Source: Motilibacter aurantiacus (lineage in GTDB: Bacteria > Actinomycetota > Actinomycetes > Motilibacterales > Motilibacteraceae). Taken from it: a stretch of 64,000 nucleotides of DNA. Every line of letters starts with the position of its first letter. The stretch's first letter is position 1. The notes under the pieces were generated by a model, which ran no database searches, was not told where the DNA came from, and was given only the letters and a program-made list of their open reading frames with translations. Below, in pieces: positions 12,908-22,514 of this stretch. The position numbers and the translations under genes are program-made. The DNA lies in NCBI RefSeq assembly GCF_011250645.1, contig NZ_JAANNO010000008.1:139894-203893 (forward strand), written 5' to 3'.

Positions 12908-13495
12908 GTGATCCTGTCCGACGGGACCATCCGCCGCCTGCTCGCCGAGGGGCGGCTGGTCATCGACCCCATCGACCCGGCCCAGGTCCAGCCGGCCAGC
13001 GTCGACGTACGCCTCGGCGCCGAGTTCCTCGTCTTCCGCAACCACACCGCCGAGGTCATCGACCCGTACGAGAAGCGCGACGACCTCATGGAGAAGGTGC
13101 GGGTGCCCGAGGGCCAGCCGTTCGTGCTGCACCCGGGGGAGTTCGTGCTGGGCACGACGCTGGAGGCGATCGGCCTGCCCGACGACCTCGTCGCCCGGGT
13201 CGAGGGCAAGAGCAGCCTGGGGCGGCTCGGGCTGCTGATCCACGCCACCGCGGGCTTCGTCGACCCCGGCTGGACGCGCGGCCAGATCACCCTCGAGCTG
13301 TCCAACGTCGCGACGTTGCCGATCAAGCTCTGGCCGGGGATGCGGATCGGCCAGCTGTCGTTCCACTGCCTGGACGCGCCGGCCGAGCGGCCGTACGGAC
13401 ACCCCGACCTCGGCTCGAAGTACGTCGGACAGCGCGGGCCGGTGGCCTCGCAGTACCAGCAGAACAGGCACGGCGCCGGGCAGCCGGAGGGCTGA
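12908..13495 (+). CDS. dcd: dCTP deaminase (possibly dUMP-forming)
   Basis: This 195-residue protein has the trimeric dUTPase-like fold: VQPASVDVRLG, then catalytic-loop VEGKSSLGRLGLLIHATAGFVDPGW and LWPGMRIGQL, with a C-terminal lid GSKYVGQRGP. It deaminates dCTP in pyrimidine deoxynucleotide synthesis. The sequence follows the mycobacterial/archaeal pattern in which one enzyme both deaminates dCTP and cleaves the product to dUMP, so bifunctionality is likely but not certain. The start is GTG at 12908 behind GAGGAGG; the longer in-frame start at 12851 has no ribosome site. A TAGCGT box at ~12846 could be its -10. Nothing else is seen between the tRNA and this gene. Confidence 0.92.
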   Translation: MILSDGTIRRLLAEGRLVIDPIDPAQVQPASVDVRLGAEFLVFRNHTAEVIDPYEKRDDLMEKVRVPEGQPFVLHPGEFVLGTTLEAIGLPDDLVARVEGKSSLGRLGLLIHATAGFVDPGWTRGQITLELSNVATLPIKLWPGMRIGQLSFHCLDAPAERPYGHPDLGSKYVGQRGPVASQYQQNRHGAGQPEG

Positions 13496-13501
13496 CGGGG
13501 C

Positions 13502-16500
13502 TCAGCCGGCCGGCAGGGCGAACGGCTCCGGCCACACCTCCGCCGCGGGCACGGGCCGCCGCAGCAGGTAGCCCTGGGCCGAGTCGCAGCCCAGCGCGCG
13601 GACGACGGCCAGCTGCTCGGGCAGCTCCACGCCCTCGGCGGTGGACTCGAGGCCGAGCCCGTGGGCGAGCGCGATGGTCGCGGCCACGACGCGGCGCGCG
13701 CCCTCGTCGTGGTGGGCCTGCTGGACGAACTGCCGGTCGATCTTCAGGCTGTGCGGGGAGAGGCTGCCCAGGTGGGCCAGGGACGAGTGCCCGGTCCCGA
13801 AGTCGTCGACCTCGAGGCCCACCCCGAGCGCCGCCAGCGCGTCGAGGTGCAGCGCGGAGGCGGCCGGGTCCCGCATGAGCGTGTTCTCCGAGATCTCGAC
13901 CGAGAGCGCGGAGCCCGGCAGGCCGTGCGCCCGGAGGGCGGCCTCGACCCGGTCGACCAGGCCGCTGCTCAGCTGGGCCGGGGAGACGTTGACGAAGACC
14001 GGCTGGGCGTGGCCCGCGGAACGCCAGGCGGCGGCCTGGGCGCAGGCCGCGTCCAGCACCCACTCGCCCAGCTGCACGATGAGCCCGGACTCCTCGGCTG
14101 CGGACAGGAAGGCGGCCGGCTCCACGATGCGGCCGTCCTGCCGCCAGCGCACGAGCGCCTCGCACCCGCGCAGCTCCGCGTCGCGCAGCCCGACCACGGG
14201 CTGGTAGCGCAGCTCGAGGTCGCCCACCGTGACCGCTCGACGCAGGGACTGGGTGAGGTCGAGGACGCGGCGCGCCCGGTCGGTCCGGACGGTGTCGTGC
14301 CGGGCGAGCCGGGCCCGGCCTCCCTCCTTCGCGTCGAGCAGGGCCCCGTCGGCGCGCGCGAGCAGGTCGCTGGCGTCGGTGCCCGGCTCGGCGACGGCCA
14401 GCCCGACGCTGGCCGACTGCACGACCTCCCGGCCGTGCACCAGGACCGGCCGCTCGAGGCTGTCCAGGATCCGCAGCGCGATGTGCTCGGCGTCCTCCGG
14501 CCGGGGCAGGTCCTCGCAGAGCAGCACGAACTCGTCCCCGCCGTAGCGCGCCAGCGTGTCGCCGGGGCGGACGACACTGCTGAGCCGGTGGGTGACCTGG
14601 CGGAGCAGCTCGTCGCCGAACGGGTGGCCGTGGGTGTCGTTCGCCGCCTTGAAGTGGTCGAGGTCGAGGAAGAGCACGGCCAGGGTGGCCGGGTGCCGTT
14701 GCGCCCGGGCGACCGCGTGGTTGACCCGGTCCAGGAGCAGGGACCGGTTCGGCAGCCCGGTGAGCGGGTCGTGCGTCGCCCGGTGGGCGGCGTCCCGCTC
14801 GGCGGCCCGCCGCTCGGTGACGTCGTCGTAGGTCAGGATCGCCCCGCCTCCCGCACGCGGCACCGCACGGCAGTGGTACCACCGCTCGACGCCGTTCCGC
14901 GGCCGCATCACGTCCGACTCGTACGCGCTCTGGCGCCCCGCGAGCAGCTCCTCCACCGCCGCCGCCAGCGCTGCGAGCGAGGGGCTGACGTACTCGACGG
15001 CGACGCGGCGCAGCAGCGTGGGGTAGTGCCAGCCGGACTCCTCGCGCAGCTGCTCGATGCCCGGGTCGTCGGCCGTCGTCTCCGACCACCACCGGTTGAC
15101 CCGCTCCATCCGGCCCCCGCCGTCGAGGACGACGAGGCCGACGGGCAGCGCGTCGATGATCTCGGCGATGTGCCCCACGCTGTCGGCCAGCGCCGCCTCG
15201 GTGGCGCGGTGCTCGGTGACCTCGCGCCGCATGTCCTGCAGCAGCTGCGCGTTGTCCAGGTGCACGGCGACGCGCTGGGCGAGGACGTGCAGGAAGCGCT
15301 GCTCCTCCTCCGAGTACGGCGCCCGCCGGTCGCTGCGCCACACCCCCATCGCGCCCCAGACCCGGTCCCGCCCGGCCAGGCGCTCGGCGATGAAGTGCAT
15401 CCCCTCGGTGTCGGGGATCCTCGTCCCGAAGCGGCCGGCGCCGCTGCGGACCTCGGCGGGGGAGAGGAAGTTCGCCAGGACCGTGCCCTCGTCGAGCGCA
15501 CGGCGCAGCAGGAGCGGCGGCACGTCGTCGGGCTGGATGCGCAGCTCCCGGCGCACCTCCTCGCGGATCCGCGCATCCCAGTGCGCCAGCGACAGGGCGC
15601 GCAACCGCAAGCCGCCGTCCGGGTCCACCAGCGCGACCGCGCAGGCCTCCCCGAGGACGTCGCCGATCGCGCGCGCCACGTCCTCGGCTATGGCCACCGG
15701 GTCTCCGCCCGAGCGCGCCAGGCTCTCGGAGATCTCGGCGCCCGCCTCCTGGCGCACCACCGCGGCCTCGAGCGCGGCCTCGACCCGGCGGCGGTCCTCG
15801 ATCTCCCGGCGTGCGGTGAACAGCAGCCGTGCGTTGTCCAGCTGGAGCCCGACGCGCTCGCCCAGCACCCGCAGGCTCTCGAGGTCGGCCTCGGAGAACG
15901 GCACCCGGTCCTGGCCCCGCAGGACGAAGACGGCGCCGACGGGGCCCTGCCGCCCCTCCAGCCGTCGGGTGAGCAGCCAGAGCGGAGCCATGCCCTGCAG
16001 CAGGGGCGCGGCCTCGGGGCCGACCAGCCCGGCGATCTCGGCGTCCGTCACGAGGGTCAGCCAGAGCTCGCCCTCCTCCATGGTGCGCTGGACGGCGCCA
16101 CCCGGCACGACCCCGTGCGCCTGCGCCGCCCGATGGTCGAGGATCCGTTGCAGCGCGTGCTGCATGGTGGGGTCGGGGTGGGCCACGCCGATGTGCACCG
16201 GGATACGGCCCGACGGGTCGAGCACGACGACGGCGGCCGGGTCGCCGAACACGGCGGAGGCGGTGCCCGCCACCGCGCGCGCCGCGCTGCGCAGGTCGTC
16301 CGCCGCCTCGGCCAGCCGGTCCGGCGCGGCCGCCAGCAGGCCCTCCCGCTGCAGCGCGCTCTCGTGGGCCTGCAGCGCGGCCGGCTTGCCTGCTCCGCCC
16401 GGGCTTCGCCCGCCGCGGCGCGCGTTCTCCAGCGCCAGCGCCAGGCCGCTCGCCGCCGCCCCGGCGAGGGCCGGGCCCAGGGAGCCCGGGTGCTCGTCGC

Positions 16501-17035
16501 GGTGGCCTGCCGGCTGCGGGGCCGGGAGCGGCTCGACGAGCGCGATCGCGCCCAGGGAGCGCACGCCGACGCGCAGGGCGGCGGTGACCACGCGCGACTG
16601 CCGCAGAGCCGGCGGCACGGCGGCTTCGGGGTCGCCCGCCGGCGCCCCGAGGGCCTGCAGCGCCTCCTCCCCGACGAGCTCGCGAGGTGTCGACTGGGCT
16701 TGGGCGAGCGCCGGTGCGCCGGTCGCGGCGGTCCCCGCCGCTCGGGCCCACCGGGTCAGCGTCGCCGTCACCTCCGGGTCGGGGTGCCAGGCCCCCACGT
16801 CCGGGGAGGACGTGCCGCTCCACACGACGCACCCGCAGCGCGAGCCCAGGGCCTCGGCCACGGTCGCCGCCAGGCGATGCACGGGGCGGGCGGCTTCGGC
16901 TGGGTCGCTGAGCCGGCCGAGCACGTGCAGCAGGACGTCGCCCGCGGTGGGACGCGGTGCGGTCGGCCCACCGGTGCGCTGCCCCGGCTCGTCCACGGCC
17001 CTCACGGCAAACCCCCGGCTCCTCGCTTGCGCCAA
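13502..17035 (-). CDS. Multi-GAF/PAS diguanylate cyclase-phosphodiesterase (GGDEF-EAL)
   Basis: This 1177-residue soluble signalling protein has several N-terminal GAF-like sensor segments (residues ~40-620) and a PAS region (~630-750). The GGDEF domain has intact RYGGDEFVLL (~830) and LDLDHFKAANDTHGH. The EAL domain (~940-1170) has CEALVRW, FVNVSP, VEISENTLM, DDFGTGHSSL and TAEGVE. Both catalytic cores look complete, so it may make and break c-di-GMP. No membrane helix is obvious. The start at 17035 gives an unstructured ~30-residue lead and is uncertain. Convergent with dcd, six bases apart; likely monocistronic. The sensed signals are unknown. Confidence 0.9.
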   Translation of the reverse strand: MAQARSRGFAVRAVDEPGQRTGGPTAPRPTAGDVLLHVLGRLSDPAEAARPVHRLAATVAEALGSRCGCVVWSGTSSPDVGAWHPDPEVTATLTRWARAAGTAATGAPALAQAQSTPRELVGEEALQALGAPAGDPEAAVPPALRQSRVVTAALRVGVRSLGAIALVEPLPAPQPAGHRDEHPGSLGPALAGAAASGLALALENARRGGRSPGGAGKPAALQAHESALQREGLLAAAPDRLAEAADDLRSAARAVAGTASAVFGDPAAVVVLDPSGRIPVHIGVAHPDPTMQHALQRILDHRAAQAHGVVPGGAVQRTMEEGELWLTLVTDAEIAGLVGPEAAPLLQGMAPLWLLTRRLEGRQGPVGAVFVLRGQDRVPFSEADLESLRVLGERVGLQLDNARLLFTARREIEDRRRVEAALEAAVVRQEAGAEISESLARSGGDPVAIAEDVARAIGDVLGEACAVALVDPDGGLRLRALSLAHWDARIREEVRRELRIQPDDVPPLLLRRALDEGTVLANFLSPAEVRSGAGRFGTRIPDTEGMHFIAERLAGRDRVWGAMGVWRSDRRAPYSEEEQRFLHVLAQRVAVHLDNAQLLQDMRREVTEHRATEAALADSVGHIAEIIDALPVGLVVLDGGGRMERVNRWWSETTADDPGIEQLREESGWHYPTLLRRVAVEYVSPSLAALAAAVEELLAGRQSAYESDVMRPRNGVERWYHCRAVPRAGGGAILTYDDVTERRAAERDAAHRATHDPLTGLPNRSLLLDRVNHAVARAQRHPATLAVLFLDLDHFKAANDTHGHPFGDELLRQVTHRLSSVVRPGDTLARYGGDEFVLLCEDLPRPEDAEHIALRILDSLERPVLVHGREVVQSASVGLAVAEPGTDASDLLARADGALLDAKEGGRARLARHDTVRTDRARRVLDLTQSLRRAVTVGDLELRYQPVVGLRDAELRGCEALVRWRQDGRIVEPAAFLSAAEESGLIVQLGEWVLDAACAQAAAWRSAGHAQPVFVNVSPAQLSSGLVDRVEAALRAHGLPGSALSVEISENTLMRDPAASALHLDALAALGVGLEVDDFGTGHSSLAHLGSLSPHSLKIDRQFVQQAHHDEGARRVVAATIALAHGLGLESTAEGVELPEQLAVVRALGCDSAQGYLLRRPVPAAEVWPEPFALPAG

Positions 17036-17075
17036 GGCTGGGACTCCACGGCCACGTTGGCAAGCCCCCGACGCG

Positions 17076-17222
17076 CTACACCGCGAGGTTCACGAGCCAG
17101 CGCAGCACCGGCACGAGGATGTGCGGAGCGGCGATCACGAGCAGCAGGCCGGCGACCACCCCGGCGAGAACGCGGGTGGCGAGCCCCGGGCCACCGTCGG
17201 GGCCCCGCAGGCTGCGCAGCAC
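17076..17222 (-). CDS. 48-residue single-span membrane protein
   Basis: The frame runs from GTG at 17222 to TAG at 17076-17078. It encodes a short basic/Gly-rich N-terminus (LRSLRGPDGG) and one long hydrophobic stretch (TRVLAGVVAGLLLVIAAPHI, continuing VPVLRWLVNLAV). The composition is that of a real membrane segment rather than an antisense shadow, and it fills the gap between two minus-strand genes. No good ribosome site precedes the GTG, so the start could be wrong. No family recognised. Confidence 0.5.
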   Translation of the reverse strand: MLRSLRGPDGGPGLATRVLAGVVAGLLLVIAAPHILVPVLRWLVNLAV

Positions 17223-17337
17223 GCGACGAGCGTACGCACAAACGACCGCCCGCGCTCGCCGTCACCGCGGCGGGCGCAGTGGGGCGGAACGGGGTGGGGC
17301 GGGTGGGGTGCGGCCGTCCCGCGCGGCCGCGCGCAGC

Positions 17338-17634
17338 TCAGCTGCTGGCGTCCTGCAGGTCCGACGGCGTGTAGCCGGTCGCCTTGCGCCAGACCACGGT
17401 CGCCTGCCGGGTCGCGACCAGCCGGGTGAGGCCGATCACCGCGCCGGAGATGAGCGCCCAGCCGACCGCCTCCTGCCACGAGACGTCCGGGTCCTCGGGG
17501 TTGACGGGGGGCTCGTTGCCCGTGATCGCCTTCCAGGCGCCGGTGACGGACTTGCGGCCCACCCATGCCGCGGCGATGGCGGAGAGCGCGGTGAGGGCCT
17601 TGAACCCCACCCCGCCGGATCCCTGACTGCCCAT
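17338..17634 (-). CDS. DUF4235 family membrane protein
   Basis: This 98-residue protein has two predicted membrane segments: FKALTALSAIAAAWVGRK near the N-terminus and EAVGWALISGAVIGLTRLVA in the middle. The tail ends VVWRKATGYTPSDLQ. The pattern (first helix ending in GRK, 'ITGNEPP', then a W-ALISG helix) is that of DUF4235, common in actinobacteria and of unknown function. The ATG at 17634 has GGAGAGGACGAGGG upstream; in-frame codons further upstream are Arg-rich and not convincing. Between it and the PAP2 gene (17635-17795) lie only short divergent promoter regions. Confidence 0.85.
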   Translation of the reverse strand: MGSQGSGGVGFKALTALSAIAAAWVGRKSVTGAWKAITGNEPPVNPEDPDVSWQEAVGWALISGAVIGLTRLVATRQATVVWRKATGYTPSDLQDASS

Positions 17635-17795
17635 GGGCCCTCGTCCTCTCCCGCGTCTGTCACGTCGCCGGGCGCCGGCCCGGTCCCGGACCGGAGCGTG
17701 CCCCCGGCCCTCCGTGACCATGCCCGGCACCCTAGCCGGGCCCCGTTCGCGAGAACCGGGGGCGTGCCGTCCACCCGGCCTGCCACGCTGGGCGG

Positions 17796-18743
17796 ATGCA
17801 GCCCGCTCCGCCGTCCGGCCCGTCGGCGCCGTCCGGCCCGATCCGGCCGACCGGTTCGCCGGGCCGCGCCCGGGCCGGCCGCCGGGACCTGCGGGCCCTG
17901 CTCGGGCTGGCCGCCGGCTGCTTCGCCGCGGTGCTCGGTGTCTGGGCCTTCTTCGGGCGTACCCGCCGCGGGATGATGGCCGACTCCTACGGCGTGGGCG
18001 GCGCCGCCTCGTTCAAGGCGCGCTTCGCCGACCAGCTGTCGGTCCCGCTCGACGCGGTCTCGGTCCCGTCGCTGCTCGTCGCCGCGGCCCTGCTCGCCGC
18101 GGTCGGGCTCGCCCGCCGGCGGCCGTGGCTCGCTGCCGCCGCGGTCGCGGTCCAGCTCGGCGGGCCGGTGCTCACCGCGGGCCTGAAGCAGCTGCTCGCG
18201 CGCGACGTCGACAGCGGATGGGTGCACACGCTGCCGAGCGGCCACACCACGGTGGCCACGGCGTCCGCGCTGGCCGCGGTCCTGCTCACGGCCGAGCGCT
18301 GGCGGGCCGCGGTCGCCGGGCTCGGGGCCTGCTTCGCCGTCGCGGTGGGGGTCGCCTCGGTGGGGATCCAGGCGCACATGCCCAGTGACGTGGCCGCCGC
18401 CTACGCGAGCACGCTCGGCTGGGGGCTGCTCGTCGTGGCCGCCCTCGCCGCGTACGCCCCCCAGGAGCTGCCGGAGCGCGCGGCCGGCGCGCGGCTCTAC
18501 CGCCAGGTGCTGGTGCTCGGCTCGCTGGCCGCCCTGCTGGGGGCCTTCGGCCTGCTCGTGCTGGCCCGACTGGTCGCCGCTCCCCCTCGGGTCGTCGGGG
18601 ACCTGTTCGACATCGCCTTCGCGGGAGCGGCCTGCGGGGTGGCCGCCGGCGCGCTGGCCGTGCTCGCCCTGTGGCTGGGAGTCGTGGGGCGGGTCCGCAG
18701 CCGACGGGACGGGGGCCGCGAGCACCGCTCGCAACAAAGTTGA
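17796..18743 (+). CDS. PAP2-family membrane phosphatase
   Basis: The protein has 315 residues with about six membrane helices. The phosphatase signature is recognisable as K(Q)LLARDVD, then HTLPSGHTTVATA, then IQAHMPSDVAAAY, corresponding to the K-x6-RP, PSGH and SR-x5-H-x3-D motifs of PAP2 enzymes. The last reads HMPSDV, with the catalytic His and Asp kept. Such enzymes dephosphorylate lipid phosphates such as phosphatidic acid or undecaprenyl diphosphate on the outer face of the membrane; the substrate is unknown. The N-terminal ~25 residues are Pro/Ser-rich. Its stop lies inside the first HAIR-like element of the dnaK promoter. Confidence 0.8.
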   Translation: MQPAPPSGPSAPSGPIRPTGSPGRARAGRRDLRALLGLAAGCFAAVLGVWAFFGRTRRGMMADSYGVGGAASFKARFADQLSVPLDAVSVPSLLVAAALLAAVGLARRRPWLAAAAVAVQLGGPVLTAGLKQLLARDVDSGWVHTLPSGHTTVATASALAAVLLTAERWRAAVAGLGACFAVAVGVASVGIQAHMPSDVAAAYASTLGWGLLVVAALAAYAPQELPERAAGARLYRQVLVLGSLAALLGAFGLLVLARLVAAPPRVVGDLFDIAFAGAACGVAAGALAVLALWLGVVGRVRSRRDGGREHRSQQS

Positions 18744-18759
18744 GCCGTCGGGAATCAAC
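18739..18759. promoter_or_regulatory. HAIR-like HspR operator 1 upstream of dnaK
   Basis: GTTGAGC-N7-AATCAAC has the 7-7-7 layout of the HspR inverted repeat (consensus CTTGAGT-N7-ACTCAAG) and keeps the TTGA/TCAA cores. A TTGACG box (18765-18770) follows. HspR is encoded in the same operon. Confidence 0.75.
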
Positions 18760-18791
18760 TCGGTTTGACGGCCGTTGTCACGGGCAGCCAC

Positions 18792-18812
18792 CATGAGCCG
18801 CATCGGCTCAAC
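18792..18812. promoter_or_regulatory. HAIR-like HspR operator 2 upstream of dnaK
   Basis: CATGAGC-N7-GCTCAAC again has 7-base arms and a 7-base spacer; the inner TGAGC/GCTCA arms pair exactly. It lies 24 bases before the dnaK start and 53 bp centre-to-centre from operator 1, so two HspR dimers could bind across the promoter. Confidence 0.75.
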
Positions 18813-18835
18813 CCGAACTTCCCGGAGGTATCCCC

Positions 18836-20698
18836 ATGGCCCGCGCGGTCGGCATCGACCTCGGTACGACCAACTCGGTCGTCTCGGTCCTCGAGGGCGG
18901 CGAGCCCACCGTCATCGCCAACGCCGAGGGCGCCCGTACGACGCCGTCGGTCGTGGCCTTCGCCAAGAACGGCGAGGTGCTCGTGGGCGAGGTGGCCAAG
19001 CGCCAGGCGGTCACCAACCCCGACCGCACCATCCGCTCGGTCAAGCGCCACGTCGGCACCAATTGGACCGTCGAGATCGACGGCAAGAAGTACACCCCGC
19101 AGGAGATCAGCGCGCGCGTGCTGCAGAAGCTCAAGCGCGACGCGGAGTCCTACCTCGGCGAGCCCGTCACCGACGCGGTCATCACGGTCCCGGCGTACTT
19201 CAACGACGCCCAGCGCCAGGCCACGAAGGAGGCCGGCGAGATCGCGGGCCTCAACGTCCTGCGCATCGTCAACGAGCCCACGGCGGCCGCGCTCGCGTAC
19301 GGCCTGGACAAGGGCGAGAAGGACCAGACGATCCTCGTCTTCGACCTCGGCGGCGGCACGTTCGACGTGTCCCTGCTCGAGATCGGCGAGGGCGTCGTCG
19401 AGGTCAAGGCCACCTCGGGCGACAACCACCTCGGTGGCGACGACTGGGACCAGCGGATCGTCGACTGGCTGGTGGAGAAGTTCAAGGCTGCGCACGGCGC
19501 CGACCTGTCCAAGGACAAGATGGCGATGCAGCGCATCCGCGAGGCCGCGGAGAAGGCCAAGATCGAGCTCTCGAGCCAGCAGCAGACCTCGATCAACCTG
19601 CCCTACATCACCGTCGACGCCGAGCGGAACCCGCTCTTCCTCGACGAGACGCTGTCGCGCGCGGAGTTCCAGCGCATCACCTCGGACCTGCTCGAGCGCA
19701 CCAAGGTGCCGTTCCGCAACGTGCTGCGCGACGCGGGCGTGCCGGTCGACAAGATCGACCACGTCGTGCTCGTCGGCGGCTCGACCCGCATGCCGGCGGT
19801 CGTCGACGTCGTGAAGGAGCTGACCGGGGGGCGCGAGCCCAACAAGGGCGTGAACCCGGACGAGGTCGTCGCCGTCGGCGCCACGCTGCAGGCCGGCGTG
19901 CTCAAGGGCGAGGTCAAGGACGTCCTGCTGCTCGACGTCACCCCGCTGTCCCTCGGCATCGAGACCAAGGGCGGCATCATGACCAAGCTCATCGAGCGCA
20001 ACACGACGATCCCGACCAAGCGCTCGGAGATCTTCACGACCGCTGACGACAACCAGCCGTCGGTGCAGATCCAGGTCTACCAGGGCGAGCGCGAGATGGC
20101 CTCGCTCAACAAGCGGCTCGGGATGTTCGAGCTGACCGGTCTCCCGCCGGCGCCGCGCGGCGTGCCGCAGATCGAGGTCACCTTCGACATCGACGCGAAC
20201 GGCATCGTCAACGTCCACGCCAAGGACCTCGGCACCGGTCGCGAGCAGCGCATGACCATCACCGGCGGCTCGGCCCTCCCCAAGGAGGACATCGAGCGCA
20301 TGGTGAAGGACGCCGAGGCCCACGCCGAGGAGGACCGCAAGCGCCGCGAGGAGGCCGAGGTCCGCAACACGGCCGAGTCGCTCGTCTACCAGACGGAGAA
20401 GTTCCTCACCGACAACGCGGACAAGGTCCCGGCGGACGCCAAGGCCGAGGTCGAGGACGCCGTGGGCGCGCTGAAGTCCGCGCTCGGGGGCACCGACACC
20501 GAGGCGATCAAGTCGGCCACCGACCGGGTCGCGCAGTCGAGCCAGAAGCTCGGTTCGGCCATGTACGCCAACGCCCAGGGTGCCGGTGAGGCCGGCCCGG
20601 GTGCCGCGGCGGGCGGCTTCGGCGGCGGTGCCACGGCCGGCGGCGCCAACGACGACGTGGTGGACGCCGAGATCGTCGACGAGGACGAGCAGAAGTGA
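18836..20698 (+). CDS. dnaK: Molecular chaperone DnaK (Hsp70)
   Basis: This 620-residue Hsp70 has an N-terminal ATPase domain ([32 protein letters not shown]), the linker around [15 protein letters not shown] (~360-375), and a substrate-binding and lid domain with a Gly/Ala-rich tail ending in [11 protein letters not shown]. It folds and protects cytosolic proteins with DnaJ and GrpE. The ATG follows a CGGAGG site. It is the first gene of dnaK-grpE-dnaJ-hspR; its stop overlaps the grpE start (GTGA). Two HAIR-like operators upstream indicate repression by HspR, with DnaK as the usual co-repressor in actinobacteria. Confidence 0.98.
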   Translation: MARAVGIDLGTTNSVVSVLEGGEPTVIANAEGARTTPSVVAFAKNGEVLVGEVAKRQAVTNPDRTIRSVKRHVGTNWTVEIDGKKYTPQEISARVLQKLKRDAESYLGEPVTDAVITVPAYFNDAQRQATKEAGEIAGLNVLRIVNEPTAAALAYGLDKGEKDQTILVFDLGGGTFDVSLLEIGEGVVEVKATSGDNHLGGDDWDQRIVDWLVEKFKAAHGADLSKDKMAMQRIREAAEKAKIELSSQQQTSINLPYITVDAERNPLFLDETLSRAEFQRITSDLLERTKVPFRNVLRDAGVPVDKIDHVVLVGGSTRMPAVVDVVKELTGGREPNKGVNPDEVVAVGATLQAGVLKGEVKDVLLLDVTPLSLGIETKGGIMTKLIERNTTIPTKRSEIFTTADDNQPSVQIQVYQGEREMASLNKRLGMFELTGLPPAPRGVPQIEVTFDIDANGIVNVHAKDLGTGREQRMTITGGSALPKEDIERMVKDAEAHAEEDRKRREEAEVRNTAESLVYQTEKFLTDNADKVPADAKAEVEDAVGALKSALGGTDTEAIKSATDRVAQSSQKLGSAMYANAQGAGEAGPGAAAGGFGGGATAGGANDDVVDAEIVDEDEQK

Positions 20699-21291
20699 GC
20701 GACGCGCACCTCGAGAGCGAGGCCCCGGAGCCGGTCGTCCGCGACAAGCGGCGGATCGACCCCGAGACCGGAGCGGTCCGGGAGCAGGCCGAGCAGCCTG
20801 CTCCCGCCGCCCCGGCGGCGGGCGCGGCGGAGGCCCCGGCCGCGGGCACCTCGGGCAGCGACGTCGAGCAGCAGCTGGCCGAGCGCACGGCCGACCTGCA
20901 GCGGCTGACGGCGGAGTACGCCAACTACCGCAAGCGGGTGGACCGCGACCGGGAGGCCGTCCGCGAGGCCGCGCTGGCCAACGTGCTCACCAGCTTCCTG
21001 CCGGTGCTGGACGACATCGACCGCGCGCGCAGCCACGGTGAGCTGGTCGGCGGCTTCAAGGCCGTCGCCGACTCGCTGGCCGCGGTCATCGACAAGCTCG
21101 GGCTGACGCGCTTCGGCGAGCCCGGCGAGCCGTTCGACCCGACGGTGCACGAGGCCCTCATGCACGAGTACTCCGCCGACGTGACCGAGGCGACCTGCGT
21201 GACCGTGCTGCAGCCGGGCTTCCGGATCGGCGAGCGCATCGTCCGCCCCGCGCGGGTGGCGGTGGCTGAGCCGGCCGGCTCAGCCGAATAA
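20695..21291 (+). CDS. grpE: Nucleotide exchange factor GrpE
   Basis: The protein has 198 residues. An acidic/Ala-rich disordered N-terminus (~60 residues) leads to the long dimer helix ([21 protein letters not shown]) and a C-terminal beta domain ([20 protein letters not shown], then [18 protein letters not shown]). It releases ADP from DnaK. The GTG start at 20695 overlaps the dnaK TGA, giving coupled translation. Normal length for actinobacteria. Confidence 0.97.
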   Translation: MSDAHLESEAPEPVVRDKRRIDPETGAVREQAEQPAPAAPAAGAAEAPAAGTSGSDVEQQLAERTADLQRLTAEYANYRKRVDRDREAVREAALANVLTSFLPVLDDIDRARSHGELVGGFKAVADSLAAVIDKLGLTRFGEPGEPFDPTVHEALMHEYSADVTEATCVTVLQPGFRIGERIVRPARVAVAEPAGSAE

Positions 21292-21346
21292 CGAAGCACC
21301 ATCCGCGAATCGGAAGTCAGATGACACTGAGGGGAGGGGACGCCGG

Positions 21347-22510
21347 GTGAGCACCAAGGACTTCCTGGAGAAGGACTACTACAAGGCGCTCGGTGTCTCC
21401 AAGGACGCGTCCGCCGACGAGATCAAGAAGTCCTACCGCAAGCTGGCCCGGCAGTACCACCCTGACGCCAACAAGGGTGACGCCGCGTCCGAGGAGCGGT
21501 TCAAGGAGATCTCCGAGGCGTACGACGTCCTGTCCGACGCCAAGCGGCGCAAGGAGTACGACGACGCCCGCTCGTTGTTCGGCTCCGGCGCGGGCCGGTT
21601 CCGGTCGGCCGGCGGGCCGGGCGGGGTCAGCTTCGACATCGGCGACATCTTCGGCGGCGCCGCCGCCGGTGGCGCGCAGGGCGGGCTGGGTGACGTCCTC
21701 GGCGGGCTGTTCGGCGGCGTGCGCCGGCCGGGCGGCCCGCGCCGGGGCGCCGATGTCGAGTCCGAGGTGAGCATCTCGTTCCTCGAGAGCATCGACGGGC
21801 GCACCGTCGCGCTGCGCAAGAGCAGCGAGAAGCCCTGCCAGGAGTGCAACGGGACGGGCGGGCGCAACGGCAGCATGCCGCGTACCTGCCCGGAGTGCGA
21901 GGGCACCGGCCGCACCAGCGTCGGGGGCGGCTCCGGTTTCGCCTTCGCCGAGCCCTGCCGCAACTGCAAGGGCCGGGGGCTCGTCGTGGACGACCCGTGC
22001 CCGAACTGCCACGGCAGCGGGCGCGCGCAGGGCAGCGAGGTGCTCAACGTCCGGATTCCCGCCGGGGTCAAGGACGGGCAGCGCATCCGGCTCAAGGGCA
22101 AGGGCGCTCCCGGTGAGCGCGGGGGCCCGGCCGGCGACCTGTACGTCACGGTGCACGTCGCCCCGCACCCGGTCTTCGGACGTTCGGGTGACGACCTCAC
22201 GGTGACCGTGCCCGTCTCGTTCCCCGAGGCAGCGCTCGGCACCGAGCTGAAGGTGCCGACCCTGGGCGGCAACCCCGTCACGCTCCGGCTCCCCGCCGGA
22301 ACGGCCAACGGGCGCACGATGCGGGCGCGCGGCAAGGGCGCGACCCGCAAGGACGGCACCCGTGGCGACCTGCTCGTCACCGTGCAGGTCGCGGTGCCCG
22401 CGAAGCTGTCGGCCAAGGCCAAGGCGGCCCTCGAGGCGTACGCCGAGGCGACGGCCGGTGACGACCCGCGGGCCGGCTTCTACGAAGCGGCCCGCAGCGA
22501 CAGGGGGTAG
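21347..22510 (+). CDS. dnaJ: Molecular chaperone DnaJ
   Basis: This 387-residue type I J-protein has a J domain with HPD in RQYHPDANKGD (~38-48) and a Gly/Phe-rich region (~80-130). Four zinc-finger repeats follow (CQECNGTG, CPECEGTG, CRNCKGRG, CPNCHGSG; ~165-230), then the substrate-binding C-terminal domains. It stimulates DnaK ATP hydrolysis. The GTG start at 21347 follows GGGGAGGGG. The N-terminus (STKDFLEKDYYKALG) matches the actinobacterial DnaJ1 form encoded in dnaK operons. The 55 bases after grpE hold no other feature. Confidence 0.97.
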   Translation: MSTKDFLEKDYYKALGVSKDASADEIKKSYRKLARQYHPDANKGDAASEERFKEISEAYDVLSDAKRRKEYDDARSLFGSGAGRFRSAGGPGGVSFDIGDIFGGAAAGGAQGGLGDVLGGLFGGVRRPGGPRRGADVESEVSISFLESIDGRTVALRKSSEKPCQECNGTGGRNGSMPRTCPECEGTGRTSVGGGSGFAFAEPCRNCKGRGLVVDDPCPNCHGSGRAQGSEVLNVRIPAGVKDGQRIRLKGKGAPGERGGPAGDLYVTVHVAPHPVFGRSGDDLTVTVPVSFPEAALGTELKVPTLGGNPVTLRLPAGTANGRTMRARGKGATRKDGTRGDLLVTVQVAVPAKLSAKAKAALEAYAEATAGDDPRAGFYEAARSDRG

Positions 22511-22514
22511 GTGA

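Noticed and set aside
13661-17374. 1237-codon plus-strand frame opposite the GGDEF-EAL gene
   Set aside because: Low-complexity composition and no motif, whereas the minus strand has complete GGDEF and EAL motifs.
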